Assembly (NCBI GenBank): GCA_963932145.1
Contig: OZ010580.1
Location: 2,920,634 to 2,984,633 of the forward strand
Length of the DNA: 64,000 nucleotides
Source: Acanthosepion lycidas
Lineage: Eukaryota; Mollusca; Cephalopoda; Sepiida; Sepiidae
Reading direction: 5' to 3'
Below are positions 11,930 through 24,100 of this stretch, piece after piece. Position 1 is the first letter of the stretch. Each line of letters begins with the position of its first letter. The position numbers and the translations under genes were made by a program. The notes under the pieces are model-generated. The model was not told where the DNA came from. It did not search any database and saw only the letters and a list, made by a program, of their open reading frames with translations.

Positions 11930-13085
11930 TGACAAAACCCTTTTTTTTTCTGTGTGTAACCAATTAAATTTTGCGTAGATTATAATTCTTTTAGAATCCA
12001 CGTTACTTTTATTTTTTCAAAAACTGCAAGTTTTTAAGTTATTTTGAGCATATTTATTTTACTTTGACTACATCTGTTGCGATTTTTGCATTTTGTTTTT
12101 TATTTTCAGTTTACTTTTTATTTTTTTCATACCTCGGCAATACGCCATTTTTATTTTTTATTTGATTTGTTAGTAATCTTTTTTTTTTTGTTTTTGTTTA
12201 TTCTTTTTGTCATTTCTTATTTTTAATAGTGTTGTGTTCAAGTTTTTTTCTTTCTTTATTCTCTGGCTTTAAGCCGAAGCTTTTTAATTTTTTCCGTTTA
12301 ATTTTTAATTTTTTATGCGCTAGACTTGCTTATCAAATTTCTTTTGATTTCGGCCATTTTGTATTCTTTATAGGCGAACCTTTTTTTTTTTTTTTGGCTA
12401 CACGTGTGTTTAACTTAATTTCTTTCAGTCTTGTTAAATGTTTTGTATTGATTTTGTTATTTTTCGATTAATTTAAATTTTTTCGCGTTGTTTTATTGTT
12501 GGTGACGTTAACGTAAATGTCTTTTTATTTTCACTCGTCAAACTTTTTTCTTTTCCTTTTTTCATTATTGACGTAATGAATATGCATACACCTGGGTTGC
12601 CCCTCACAGTAATATGATTGGCTGGTGTCAGCCATAAATACAGACTGATGTGGCGGTATATGGACTACGCCTATTGTCTTCGCCTATTGCCTACCACTAT
12701 GATGAGGACCAGTCCATTACAGTTACCTACAACATTGTACTACTCGGATACAGTAGTCCAAAACCACTTTGCTACTTCGAAGAAATATATCTCTTTCCGG
12801 GACATATCAAACTAATTTAATTTTTTCTCTCGCTCTTTGTTCAATCTGTGTGGTATTTTTTTACTGTTTCTTTTTATTTCTCGTTTTGTCCATTGCTTTT
12901 TTTTTCTCCGTTATAGGTAGTTAATGTTTTTTAGCTGTAATTCTTTTTTACTTTCGCCTACACAGAAAAAAAGCACACTTAACTCTCTTTTTTGCCTGAA
13001 AAAATTTCAAAAACGAAAACAAACGTCGTTTTTTTTTTTGTTGTTGTTTTTTTGTTTTGTTGTTTTTTTGTTTTTTTAAAAAAAG
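11930..13085. other. T-rich tract, no gene seen
   Basis: The plus strand is dominated by T with long TTTTT and TTGTTTTT runs, densest at 12180-12480 and 13030-13080. Reading frames here are low-complexity Phe/Leu and not credible. Confidence 0.55.
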
Positions 13086-13965
13086 ACTTATATGGTCCCA
13101 GCTTTAAGCTAGAACCCACCTGATAAAGGAGGCAAAATCTTAGAACAACATTCTACTAATAGTTTGGAGGTTGAAAAAAAAAGAAAAAAGAAAACGAATA
13201 AACAAAAGTATGGAGGCCGATAGCGGTCAAATTAATAAGGATTGTACTAATGAGAACTCTAAATAAGATTACTGACAATGCTAAGGATGAGGATTCGCCC
13301 TCTTGCTGAAAGTCCGCCACTAAGTGTAAATTCAACATTGGTTGTAGCAATGTGGTAACGCCGTTGACTAAAGCTGATCACTGTGAACATATTCGGTGCT
13401 TACGAGTCGTGATATGGACGATGGGACAGGAAATTTCTATCGAAACGATAAACTTTACCTCTTTCCGAATGATCTTGTTCTTTAAGCATCAGATTAAAGT
13501 CAAGATCAGAACGGAAAGGCTACAATTCCCTCCATCAGAATTTGGCAAAAGCTGGGTGAGGCTGACGCGTAATTGTCGATTGAAAGAATAGGACTTATAG
13601 TGGCATTTGATGCCGGTTAGGCAACAAGATATTGGGAGCCTTGTATTAAACATTAGCAACCTCGACCAAAATAGGTGGTGAGTAGATTAGACTTTGCTTA
13701 GGGGATGATTGGCCACTTTTATTTTTGCCCAGACTTTCATTAGTTCAATTCCCCATCTTCTCGCCCGTTAGGTGACCAAAAATGTCAGTTCTCTAGTGGA
13801 TGTGAGAAACTTTTCGTTTTTCGAGTGTGTTCTTTCGTAAATGTTGTTCTTGGAATGACTGTTCAGTTGTGAGTGTGGTTGACTGAATAATTGTTTTTTT
13901 AATTCATTCTAGTCCCGCATTAATTTCGTTCAGCTAACAGATATTTCTGCTACAATAATGTAAAT

Positions 13966-14205
13966 AGTGCACATAATATCTCATCTCAGAAATATAGACA
14001 GATACTGAAAGGCCGAAACGTTATAATAAATATGACGACAAAGATGAGGACAATAGTCCGAATAATGTAAATAAAGTACATAATACCTCATCTCAGAAAT
14101 ATAGACAGATGCTGAAAGGCCGAAACATCGTAATAAATATGGCGACAAAGATGAGGACAAGTACATAATACCTCATCTCAGAAATATAGACAGATTAACA
14201 CCATT
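13966..14205 (+). repeat. Tandem tail units of the fold-back family
   Basis: About two and a third copies of a roughly 105 bp unit: ATCTCAGAAATATAGACAGA, CTGAAAGGCCGAAAC, AAAGATGAGGACAATAGTCC, then GTACATAATACCTCATC. The unit equals the 3' end of the tRNA-headed fold-back family at 20.3, 36.9, 44.2 and 58.5 kb. Only the tail is present. Confidence 0.85.
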
Positions 14206-14783
14206 TTGTTTAGTTCCTTGCATATGCAGTATTATGCATATTGTAAATATTCATTAGGGTTTTCATTAAGTTGGTTATACTACCCCCCCTCCAACCCCAC
14301 AGATCAATTTTACATTTGGGGATTAATTAGGATTTCATAGAGACTTTGAGGTATGCTGGCGGTTGTAGTAAGAATGGTAAGTAAAAATGTGGTGTTTTGA
14401 TTGGTTGGGTCAGTGATTGTGACTAGCTAAGTTTAAGTATAAGGCAGATGAAGATCAGCATTTCTCATACCCCATGTCGGCCTTGTGCCATATTTGTAGA
14501 TTTTGTACTATAAATAAATATCGTCCTTTGTTATCGGAAAGAATTATAAAGACGTCACGGCGAGTGCCTAAGCTAGGCATAATATTATAACCTCTAGGAT
14601 GTGAGTTATAACAAAAAGTTGAAAGTTTCAGCCTCTACGCTTTCGTGTGCATGTGTAGTTACATGAAAATAAAAATCACGTAAGTACAATGAAGTCACAA
14701 AGGGTGAAACGCATCACACGGAAAAGTGTTTTTATACTTAGTTATTAACTGTCCTAACAATAGGTAGATATGAATACAACGTC

Positions 14784-14786
<3 letters not shown>

Positions 14787-14815
<29 letters not shown>

Positions 14816-14837
14816 GAACAGATTGATAGTCATGAAC

Positions 14838-14889
<52 letters not shown>

Positions 14890-14890
14890 G
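14787..14890. repeat. (GATA)n microsatellites
   Basis: Two GATA blocks of about seven and thirteen units separated by a short unique spacer. Confidence 0.95.
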
Positions 14891-16280
14891 ATTCACGTAA
14901 ATATTTCTATTATTACTATACAGGATGTCTTAATCCAATATACAGTCCACTCCATCTTACCATTACGATGTGGTATCATTATAATTACACCAGATATTCA
15001 AAGTTTCGTAAACCGGCGCTACACAATCGCAAACAACTCTACTAAATAACAGAACTCTCATCATTTGAGGACTTTCAACAACAGTAACAACTAAAATTGG
15101 ATAGTGCATGTAACTCGAATAGGAAATGATGATATAATCAATGATTTTGACGTTCCATACCACTTCAAACAAAAGGATAGAAAGGAAATAACTGATTCAT
15201 ACTGAAAAGAGCAATAACAGCTACTGGACTTGAGAAAACCTATTTTCCTGAAAAGCTCTTTTAAAAATATTTTAGAACTTTCTGAAAGTAGTATTGACTG
15301 CTCGGTCAGGGAATGCGAAATGTTTCCTTATATTAGGATTACAATTATTCCCTTGTTGGCATCAGGATGATAAAGTTTGAAGAATATTTATTAAGCAAAA
15401 GTTCTTACTTTCATCAGGTTTTATTAAAGACAACAAAGCAGATTTGAACATTTTGTAAGTTTATCGTGTTTTCTACAAGATAATGAATAAAATATATGAA
15501 AATATGTACAAGAGCTGATCCGAATATAATGCTTCCTATTTCTTTCCTCGAAGACTGCGTAAGTTCTTCAATTCTGCAGTCTCTTTCCCACATATGCAGT
15601 GTTGCAAGTCTATCGCTGCACATGGCAAATAATTCGATGGACTGCATTTTCACCAATTCCAACATTTACAGTAAGAAGACAACATGCCATTTCGATGGAG
15701 TCGAATCACTCTCAATTCTATTATATTCCAAATGTAATGGGAAATTTCTTCTAAAATCTACTATGTAGAACAGAATTCTATATGTATGCTTCCCTACATC
15801 CTACAATCTTAACGTCTTCAAATGAAGGGCCAATCGCTATCTATTCTCCTTATTCTTTCTTCCTGCCACCTCCGCTTTCATTAATATAGATGTCTGCAGA
15901 GAAACATTTAATATTTTTTTATAAAATTCAACCGACTGGCAGCTCAGTCAGTTAAAGCTTAATATTCCCTTGGTAACGGTAAATATTAGCATTATCATAT
16001 CTGAGGAATGAATATCAGTCACCCAAAATATTCAAACCCTTTTTCATCATTCGATGGAATGTGTCGATCATTTTATCGAAGTCCTGCGTTATCTTATCAT
16101 TTACAATCACTGAACTTATTGAACATTGCAGCGTCTATAGCCGTTAAATCAAACTTTCGAGCAATTTGAAAGCTTGATACGTGTCTATAAATTTGAGATT
16201 GGTAAAATTAAGAAAACCTGTCATTTATTTATATCAGGCGGCGCTCAAGTAAGAAAATAGACTATTACCCGTTGGTGCTA
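14891..16280. other. No gene supported
   Basis: Mixed AT-rich sequence. Reading frames of 83-90 codons exist on both strands at about 15414-15768, but they overlap each other, lack recognisable domains and show no clear splice context. Confidence 0.4.
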
Positions 16281-16284
16281 ACCT

Positions 16285-16433
16285 CAGTGTCCACTTTACA
16301 TACGCTCTACAGCTGATATTGAGCACTTTCACATATAAATATAGGTTCAGGAACTAAATGTATATTTTTAGTAATGTAAATTTTAACTCTACCGGTATAC
16401 ATCAACCACTATTGCAACCAGCACGCAAATTCA

Positions 16434-16485
<52 letters not shown>

Positions 16486-16700
16486 GAAATATAGTTTTAA
16501 GGTATGCTATATTTATGGAATAAAGTGCTCAATAGCAGAGATAGATCCTCTGTAAATATAAAAGTAAACGCAATCATCAGCCAACATGCGTTGTGTTTTT
16601 CTCGACTATTTATATAAACGGCTCAGTGGAGGATTGTGGGTAGTCTATTGCATTGTTGGTAATCTATTCTAACGTTTATTTTGGCGGGAGTCGTTTTGAA
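16285..16700. mobile_element. Penelope-like element ends, inverted pair around (TA)n
   Basis: The left part (16295-16350) carries the plus-oriented end sequence (CGCTCTAC, GATATTGAGCACTTT). The right part (16483-16700) carries the same end on the minus strand (GAAGAAATATAGTTTTAAGG, GGAATAAAGTGCTCAATA, then CTCGACTATTTATA and a diverged GGGAGTCGTTTTG). Between them lies a (TA)n tract at 16437-16482. The same end sequence leads the PLE at 47.9-49.7 kb, which ties this pair to that family. Confidence 0.7.
16437..16482. repeat. (TA)n microsatellite
   Basis: Pure TA tract abutting the PLE-end sequence. Confidence 0.95.
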
Positions 16701-16849
16701 ATTTGTTTATGATTTACATTATTCATTTATTTGGATTAATTTATTTTACTTGTTTTTTGCGTATTTATTTTTATTTTATATATTTTTATTCTTTTCAGTT
16801 TTTGATTTTTAAGTAACTTAGTAAAAATTTGTTTTCGTGTCTGCATTTT

Positions 16850-17010
16850 GGGATAGGATACAGGTTCGATTCCTGTCGGAGAACGCATATTTTCTATGAA
16901 AATTTCTCGAACATTCAGGTCGATAAATGTTGTTAATACTGTTTATTATAAACAGAGTATTTACTTGTATATTTGCATCTATAAAAATAACGTATAAACA
17001 TAAAAATGTC
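16850..17010 (+). repeat. Box B-bearing repeat with conserved tail
   Basis: Starts with GGATACAGGTTCGATTCCTG (perfect pol III box B), then TTTTCTATGAAAATTTCTCG, CATTCAGGTCGATAAATGTT and TTTATTATAAACAGAG. The same order occurs at 30.8, 31.0 and 55.6 kb. A (TA)n/(CA)n tract follows at 17018-17044. Confidence 0.75.
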
Positions 17011-17099
17011 TTAAATATATATATATATATGTACACACACACACAAACATATGCATACATATGTATGTTTGTATATGTGTGTGTATTACCAGTTGTGTT

Positions 17100-18500
17100 T
17101 GTAAACAAACATATATTATTATCTTTCTATTATATAGATACAAAGTTTCCTACACATTTTTTACACGTTTAAATTGTCAAAATGTGTCAGATTCTTTCTC
17201 TTCACTGATCAGTGTCCTCATAGTCAACAACATTTTGTTGAACTGAAATCATCTACTGACGTCATACTTCGACAGTAAAAGATTTATCCAATCAAACGTA
17301 CGCCAGACAGACGTCTGCCTTTTTCTCAATAGAATGAATCTAGTTAAATGAACACTGATTTCTTTAATAATCATATCAACTTCCTGTTTCCTGCCTTTAA
17401 TATATTTTATTCTTTTCTTTTTTTTCCGTCTTTCACACGATTTTAAGTATCTCTTCATACAAATGTTGTCTGAAAAATAACGTTTCTCATTCATTTGCTT
17501 TTCACTTCCGATTTTGGTTATTAATCAATGTTTGTCCTTAATTCAATTTTCTTCTTTCTTTTTCATTCTGTTCTTTCCCCAACCCTGACTCCTTCTCGTC
17601 ATTTTTTGGGACTATCAGTAAATGAAGAAGGGAGACAGAAAGAATGAGTGACCATTTCTTTGCTATCCAACAATTGTTTTCAATTTCGTGAAGAATAAAA
17701 CCAAATTTCCTTAAGAAAAACAAAAAACAAATCCTCATTCTAAAGAATTAACAACAAAAGCTGGCTTTATTAGCGACCAAAGGAGAAAAAAAAAGATGGT
17801 TTTACGTGATGATCAATAATGTTAGGCTAACAATTGAGAAGGAAGAAATTGAGATACCATATTTAACTACGTAAAAGCATTGGCATATTAGATACACCCC
17901 ACTTCAGCCGGACGGATTCAGATATTTTTAACATATTGCTTGCTGATACATCAATTGTTAGTGTAAATTTCTCCGTGTTATTGGTTATTTGGTCCGGTTC
18001 GAAATAACTTTCTTTTTGTGCATTTATATTTTATCTTTACCAGTTAACAATTTCTAAGCAATCGATGGTTTGGGATGCATTAAAACGTTCAGTTGATTTA
18101 TATGCAAGTAAAACCAACTTCTAATCTTGCAATACACTTGCCTCCTTTTGTTCTTAAAACTCCCTTCCTTATTAATTATCATTTTGATAAAAGAACAGCT
18201 TCACCCTGAATTCGTCTACAAAACAAATTACTGATTCTTCTGAGTTCAGCTACTGTAACCGAAAAGGAATATGGCGTTAGTCTTTTTGTGTCTCTGCGTA
18301 TATGTGTGTGTGTGTGTCCATGTTCTCGACAAATTACAGTGCCTTAAGATATGTAAATCGCTTATTTTCAGTGTCTCTCGAAGATTTCTTCTGAAAGTAG
18401 GAATACATGTCATCTTAGAACCATTTATATGAGGAATAATTCTTACTAGACCATTTACAATTTCGAAGAAGTCCTCAGAACTCACTGACCAAACCATATT
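17100..18500. other. No gene seen
   Basis: AT-rich sequence with a short TG tract at about 18303-18318. No conserved domain or repeat unit is recognised. Confidence 0.45.
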
Positions 18501-18527
18501 GACCAAACAAGGATAGCACTTCTTCTG

Positions 18528-19861
18528 TTATGTATCGTGTCCCTTCAGGATGTAGGCGATCATGGCTCTCCACTTCTTCCTGTCCCTTGTAGCTCTCAAT
18601 AAGTTTTGTCTTTTTCTTATTTCTCCCAGACCCTGTTCTGCCATCCACTTGCTACGCGTTGCTTTCCCTTGCCCCTCTTTCACTCTATCTGCCCTGTGAG
18701 TATCAGATTTTCCAAGCCTTCCTTTCTCATTACGTGTCCAAAAAATTCAGCTGCCTCTTCCCTCATGATAAATATAAGTTTCCTCTTTGTTTGCAAAAAG
18801 CTCATCGTTTCTCATATGTTCGGTCCATGGTATCCTTAGCATCCTTCTGTAGAACCACACCTCTATTGCTTTGAGTCTTCTTCATCTTTGAGGACACCGT
18901 CGAACATTCGCTGCTGAAAAGGAGGACATATATCACAATGTAGGTCAGCACTTTTTTCTTTGTTACCACCGAAATCCTCCTGTCTCGTAATACTCTGTCT
19001 AGCTTTTGGAATGCCTCTTTGACCATCCCAATAGGTCTTCGGATCTCAGCTTGGCACTTAACGTCCTCTGTCAGAACAATTCCCAGACGTTTAAATTTCT
19101 GCACCTGTTTGATTTTAGTGTGCCTGATCTGTAAATCGCTTTTCAGGCTCATCTTTTTGCTGTTGACCATGCATTCTGTCTTTTTGTAGTTTATGCTTAG
19201 TCTCTTCTTCGTGCTCTCCTTTGCTACCTTCTGTAAGAGGTATTGTAGTTTCCATTCCGTGTCTGCTATCAGCACTGTGTCATCCGCAGATTGGGGCTAC
19301 CAATGTAGAAACTTGGTAGGATTTCCAGTTCTCTCAGAATTGTCTCGCTGTATAAGTTGAATAAGTCCGGTGAGAAGACATATCATTGCCTTACGCACCT
19401 TTTTATTTTTTTGTATATCTGCTGAACTCATTTTTCATATTTATGCAAGGGGATTGTTGCCAATAGAAGTTTTTGATTATTCTAATGTCTTTCCCGAATA
19501 TTTCAACCTTTGCGCAGTCTGTAAAACACGGGTGCACGTTCTTCTATATTTGTATTGTTCTTTCTGGTAACATTTTGAGCATGAATATCGCGTTCCTTGT
19601 TGCGGTGTCTTTACCGAACCCGCACTGTTTTAATCCTATCTCTGGCCTGATTCTGTTTCATGCTCTATTCATCAGAAAATACCAATGATGAGTTTTGTTA
19701 AGGACGCATTTCCTGAATTCTTGATCTAGTATCAGTCCTACTCCTTTATCATCTTTCTCTTCGCCTGCATATATAATCCTGTGATTGTCACTGACGAAAT
19801 CTCTGTTGACGGGCCACCTAATTTCATATACACCTAAGATATTGATTTTTAGCCTACTCAT
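18528..19861 (-). pseudogene. LINE (RTE/CR1-like) endonuclease-reverse transcriptase remnant
   Basis: Reading down the minus strand gives the LINE order. First comes an APE-endonuclease piece (about 19861-19658: LKINILGVYEIRWP, DNHRIIYAGEE, KGVGLILDQEF). Then RT pieces (about 19350: LFNLYSETILRELE) and the catalytic block SADDTVLIADTEWKL at about 19290. Then the RT C-terminal part (19275-18880: QKVAKESTKKRLSINYKKTE, FKRLGIVLTEDVKCQAEIRR, KEAFQKLDRVLRDRRISV). Then the 3' end with a degraded R-WTEH-like tail down to about 18530. The region between endonuclease and RT is much shortened and the frames are broken. Intact relatives are often annotated as craniofacial-development-protein-2-like. Confidence 0.85.
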
Positions 19862-20440
19862 TTCTTACATTATTCGGACTATTGTTCTCATCTTTGTCGC
19901 CATATTTATTACAACGTTTCGGCCGTTGTACTCTCCAGCCTTCTTCAGGTGGTTGGAATGTCGAACTGAACGCTTTATTTCGCTCACTGGGGTAGACTGC
20001 CCTAGTTCCACGTGCCATGTTTAATGGATGTCAGTTATCAGTTATCTCCTGTTAATTTCCCCCATTAAAAGTTCTCCACTGCCTTAACCGGGTATTGAAC
20101 TCACACTTTTTGGGTCCTGTCACTGGATCTAACTAACGCCTTTATCCACTGTGCCATGTATCCTTGAGTTCAATACCTGGTTAAGGCAGTGGAGAACTTG
20201 GAGAGGGGAATTAACAGGAGATAACTGACATCCATTAAACATGGCACGTGGAACTAGAACAGTCAACCCCAGTGAGCGAAATAAAGGGTTCAGTTCGACA
20301 TTCCAACCACCTGATGAAGGCCGGAGCGTACAACGACTGAAACGTAATAAATATGGCGACAAGGATGAGGACAATAGTCCGAATAATGTAAATAATGTAC
20401 ATAATACCTCATCTCGGAAATATAGACAGATACTCATTTC
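19862..20440. mobile_element. Fold-back (head-to-head) tRNA-headed element
   Basis: Minus-oriented copy at 19862-20160 and plus-oriented copy at 20161-20440 of one sequence, meeting near 20160 and forming arms of about 280 bp. Shared blocks are GGCACGTGGAACTAGAACAG, GCGAAATAAAG, CCTGATGAAGGCCGGAGCG and GAGGACAATAGTCCGAATAA. The left copy keeps the tRNA-like head (box A TGGCACAGTGG on the minus strand); the right copy has lost it. The element abuts the endonuclease end of the LINE at 18.5-19.9 kb. Confidence 0.85.
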
Positions 20441-20618
20441 TTGTTTTACATTTTCTAACTGGCCACACTTGTTCAACGTAGCTGGCCATTGACTCATCAA
20501 GAATTCTTCCGCCCTTTGTTAGGTTTTATTTTTTCGTCCTACTAGCCACCTCATTCACAAGAATAGGGAGTGGGGTAGCTGGTTTAGTCGACCGACAACC
20601 CGACAGTGGAACACTCGC

Positions 20619-20749
<131 letters not shown>

Positions 20750-20759
20750 TGAAAAAAAG

Positions 20760-22440
20760 TATTTGCGAGTAAGAGTTTTGTGGATCAGAATTAGTAGCGA
20801 AGCAGAAGATTCGTAAGGTGGGGGAATAGAATAAAATGATTAAGTTTGAACTTAGTATACAGTCCGATCACCCACCATTAAAACAATATGCGATTGAAAC
20901 ACATTAAACTAACAGGTCCGAAATAAAATACATTTCGAAACAGCATCATAGAAAAACGATTTCTTATTACTTAACAATTGGAATTTCATATTCGTCTTGC
21001 TAAGGTTGAATCAGTGGACATTTCTTGAAAGTTAAGGCACACTCTAAATATGTCTCGATTCCAGAAAGCAAATGTTATGGGTTCGATGGGATAGCGAAGG
21101 GGGGGGACTTCAAACAGAGATGAACTCACTTGGTGGCGGGGCGGAGTGGGTGTTTAGTTCAATGGATTGCCAGTATGAAAAACGCTCTTTTAATAACCTT
21201 GAAAATGGCAACTTCGCCTCATTTTTTCTTGGCTTTTATTGTGAAAAGTCACACTATTTACCAAAAACCCGAAGTAAACCAGACTACACACGATGCATAT
21301 ACGTATATATACCTATGTACACATATAAACACATGCATATATATGATTGAATCACGAAGTCGAAATTTTTAAGGACGGGACTACTGACCCGAATAACATT
21401 TACTTTAATGACACGCAGATAAATATCAGACAACACTGACGGACGCAGAATGAATCCCGAAAATCAAACTTCTCCATGATTTAGAGAGGATATGAAATGC
21501 CTTGAATTGATTCCAGTCAAAAGGCCAAAATGCCTAAGTTGAATAGAACAATTATTTTCAAAGTTAGTGATGATGTTATCACAATTATTCAAACTGACAA
21601 AATGAACGCCAATTCCATTGAGGAAAAAATTAAAGTGAATTCTTTTCTTTCCTTTTTCTATTTTATTTTACTTTTGCTTATTTCGTTTTTATTTAAGATT
21701 TTGTATCTTCTACTCATTGTATTTTATACAATGTATCAATCTATTTAATTCTTTGAATACTTTTAAATAAAATCAACACACTTGAGGTTTAGTTGCGTAT
21801 CACACTAAAATTAAACAATATTTATCCTCAAAATATTTTTTGTATTCTTTTAATTTTACTTAATATCATTCTTATTTTCGGCATCTCAATTCTTTTATTC
21901 TTTTTCTTTTGATTTTAGTTTTGATGATTTTAAATAAAATTTTAGGTTTATTTTTGTCCATTTTTGGCATCCTTTCTGTAAAGCCAAGAAAATTTGAACC
22001 AATTCTTCTTATTATTGTCAAATTTGATATTTTAAACCATTTAATTTAATGTAAATGCTTTCCCCTAATTAAATTTGTATTTATTTCAATTTTAAATGTT
22101 ATCTAGATCGATTTACATATTTTTCAGGTCAGTTTTTTTAAAGATTCACTGAAAAACATTTAATCGATCGAGACTTTTTGCTCCAGTGAAAGAAAAGAAG
22201 AAAATTAATTTTTATAAATTTGTTACTGTCCAATTTTAATCCAATTTTATTTTCTACATTGTCAGGTTTATAAATACGATTTTTGCATTAGTTTTTTTTT
22301 TTCATTTGAATTAAAAACATATCCGTCAAACTCGGATAAACAAAGGAAATATTTAAATTTTCTTTTTCTTAAAATCTTTTCTCATTTACTGGCTTAACGA
22401 AGCAGAAGGTTAAGGTTGATAAAATTTGCGTAACCTTTGA
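20760..22440. other. No gene seen
   Basis: Moderately AT-rich, becoming T-rich after 21600. Reading frames at 21072-21372 overlap in two frames and show no domain. Confidence 0.45.
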
Positions 22441-22471
22441 ATAGTTAACAAAGGCGAACAACAATACTGCC

Positions 22472-22473
<2 letters not shown>

Positions 22474-22528
<55 letters not shown>
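22474..22528. repeat. (TA)n microsatellite
   Basis: Pure TA tract directly followed by PLE N-terminal coding sequence on the minus strand. Confidence 0.96.
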
Positions 22529-22530
<2 letters not shown>

Positions 22531-22800
22531 AATGTATATATATTGTGTATATTTAGGCAGCAATTTTTCATTGATGCATGTTTCATTAAATTCCGGAAAG
22601 TCCTTGTTGAAAACACAACTATACTTAAACATGAAAACAATAAACAAAAACTAAAAGGTCTTGAAGCTATATACATAAAACAGTTGAAACCTAACCTGAA
22701 CAAAATAAACTACGAAATCTCCACAAATATCACTTTAATGCCTATAATTTGCAACAAAAGCAATTGGTTTATACCAACCGCTTCCCATACTTAATACTTT
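22531..22800. pseudogene. Penelope-like element fragments, inverted junction
   Basis: On the minus strand, 22535-22590 encodes NETCINEKLLPKYTQY, an N-terminal PLE block also seen at 59.5 kb. Abutting it, the plus strand at 22583-22760 encodes VLVENTTILKHENNKQKLKG then LEAIYIKQLKPNLNKINYE. That matches the C-terminal end that follows the GIY-YIG nuclease in Penelope-like proteins. Two truncated copies in opposite orientation thus meet at about 22590. Confidence 0.7.
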
Positions 22801-23144
22801 TCGTTTACACTCTCCCGTGGTCATGTTGACGTCACGAGCTGCGACGCGATTTTCGCTTCCGCGTCTCGTATGCACGAATTTGTCGCCGCTTTGAAATTTT
22901 TCATGCAACAAAAACAGACTATCATTATTGTTTCGTCCGTGTATTGGTTGATATATTGAAAAGTAATTGTCATCTTTGATAATGGATTATGCAAGCCGAA
23001 AGCTTAGATTGGATTTAAACATGAATATGCTGATTTCCTTTCGTCTTTCAATGATAATGTTATTAAGCTTATCAGACAATATGAAAGGAACTTACTTATA
23101 AGAAATAGACAAAACTTGTCAATATTATTTAATGAAACATGCTT

Positions 23145-23150
<6 letters not shown>
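22801..23150 (+). mobile_element. Penelope-like element spacer and ORF start
   Basis: After the C-terminal coding end comes a spacer with GTCATGTTGACGTCACGAGC and a short hairpin, AAGCCGAAAGCTT. Then ATG at about 23021 opens a PLE N-terminus: FNDNVIKLIRQYERNLL, RNRQNLSILFNETC, cut by a (TA)n tract. The arrangement (C-terminus, spacer, next N-terminus) is what tandem PLE copies show. A second copy of the whole block lies at 45.8-46.4 kb. Confidence 0.7.
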
Positions 23151-23195
<45 letters not shown>

Positions 23196-23265
23196 TGTGT
23201 GTGTGTGCTTGTGCGTATGTGTGCGTGTGCCGGCATGTCTGTGTGTGTGTACATACAGAGACACG
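23148..23265. repeat. (TA)n(TG)n microsatellite
   Basis: TA tract passing into interrupted TG/CG repeats, placed exactly at the FNETC position of the PLE N-terminus. Confidence 0.95.
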
Positions 23266-23299
23266 CACACAGCGACACAGACAAGTACTGTCTCCTATA

Positions 23300-23800
23300 T
23301 ATTTGCACGAAAGCAACAAGTATGAAGAATACAATATCGCCGTGTAAAAGACCAAGATTTCTGCTACAAGACAATATATTTTCTGGCATAGTCACCACCA
23401 ATAGCCTTGCATTTTCGAGGCTTTCTTCTGTCAACTCCGATCACAAGTTGGCCCCGCTGAAATGTATTACTGACTACTTACTAAAACTCATATCCAGAGT
23501 TTGATATTCGTAAGCGCTCAGCTACGGATAATAATTTTTTCGCATACCAGAATTCCTTGATTCACCTCTGCTTCGTAGGAAACTTTCATGCCAGACACCA
23601 TTTCCTCCGACTATCATTTCTTGAAAGTTCAGGCTCTAATTTAGTCACAACAACCCTACCTCCGTAGATGTCGGCCAACACAATAAAACATGAGGTATCA
23701 CTTTCGGAGCAACCGTCCCTCCACACATACATACTTTCCAAAAAATTTGTTCGAACAGAAAAAAAATTAAATAAAAATCTTAATTGTAGTACCTGGTCTG
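23300..23800. other. No gene seen
   Basis: No recognisable domain. The reading frame at 23139-23504 owes its length to the microsatellite. Confidence 0.4.
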
Positions 23801-23925
23801 ACGTCTTTAAGAAACATGTATAAATGAAGGATTGCTGCTTAGATACACTATAAATATATATATGTGTGTGTGCGTGTGTATGTGTTTGTGTGTCTGTGCA
23901 TGTGTGTGTGTGTGATCAAATATAT

Positions 23926-24100
23926 AGAAAAATAGGAAAGAACACGTTAGGTTAATAATCCGAAGTTCTTTGGTGTTTTTGTTTTTATTTTTATTTTTAA
24001 AAAACATGGCTCAACATAGAAGTAGAGCCTAAATTATAATTATTTTTTTAAAAAAATATGATTCCTTCGCTACAGTGAAGGAATCATATTTTTTTAAATA

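Noticed and set aside
15414-15768. Overlapping frames on both strands as a possible gene
   Set aside because: No motif, and each frame explains the other as a shadow; composition does not favour either.
23139-23504. 121-codon plus-strand frame
   Set aside because: Its length comes from the TA/TG tract read as Ile-Tyr and Val-Cys repeats; the rest has no domain.
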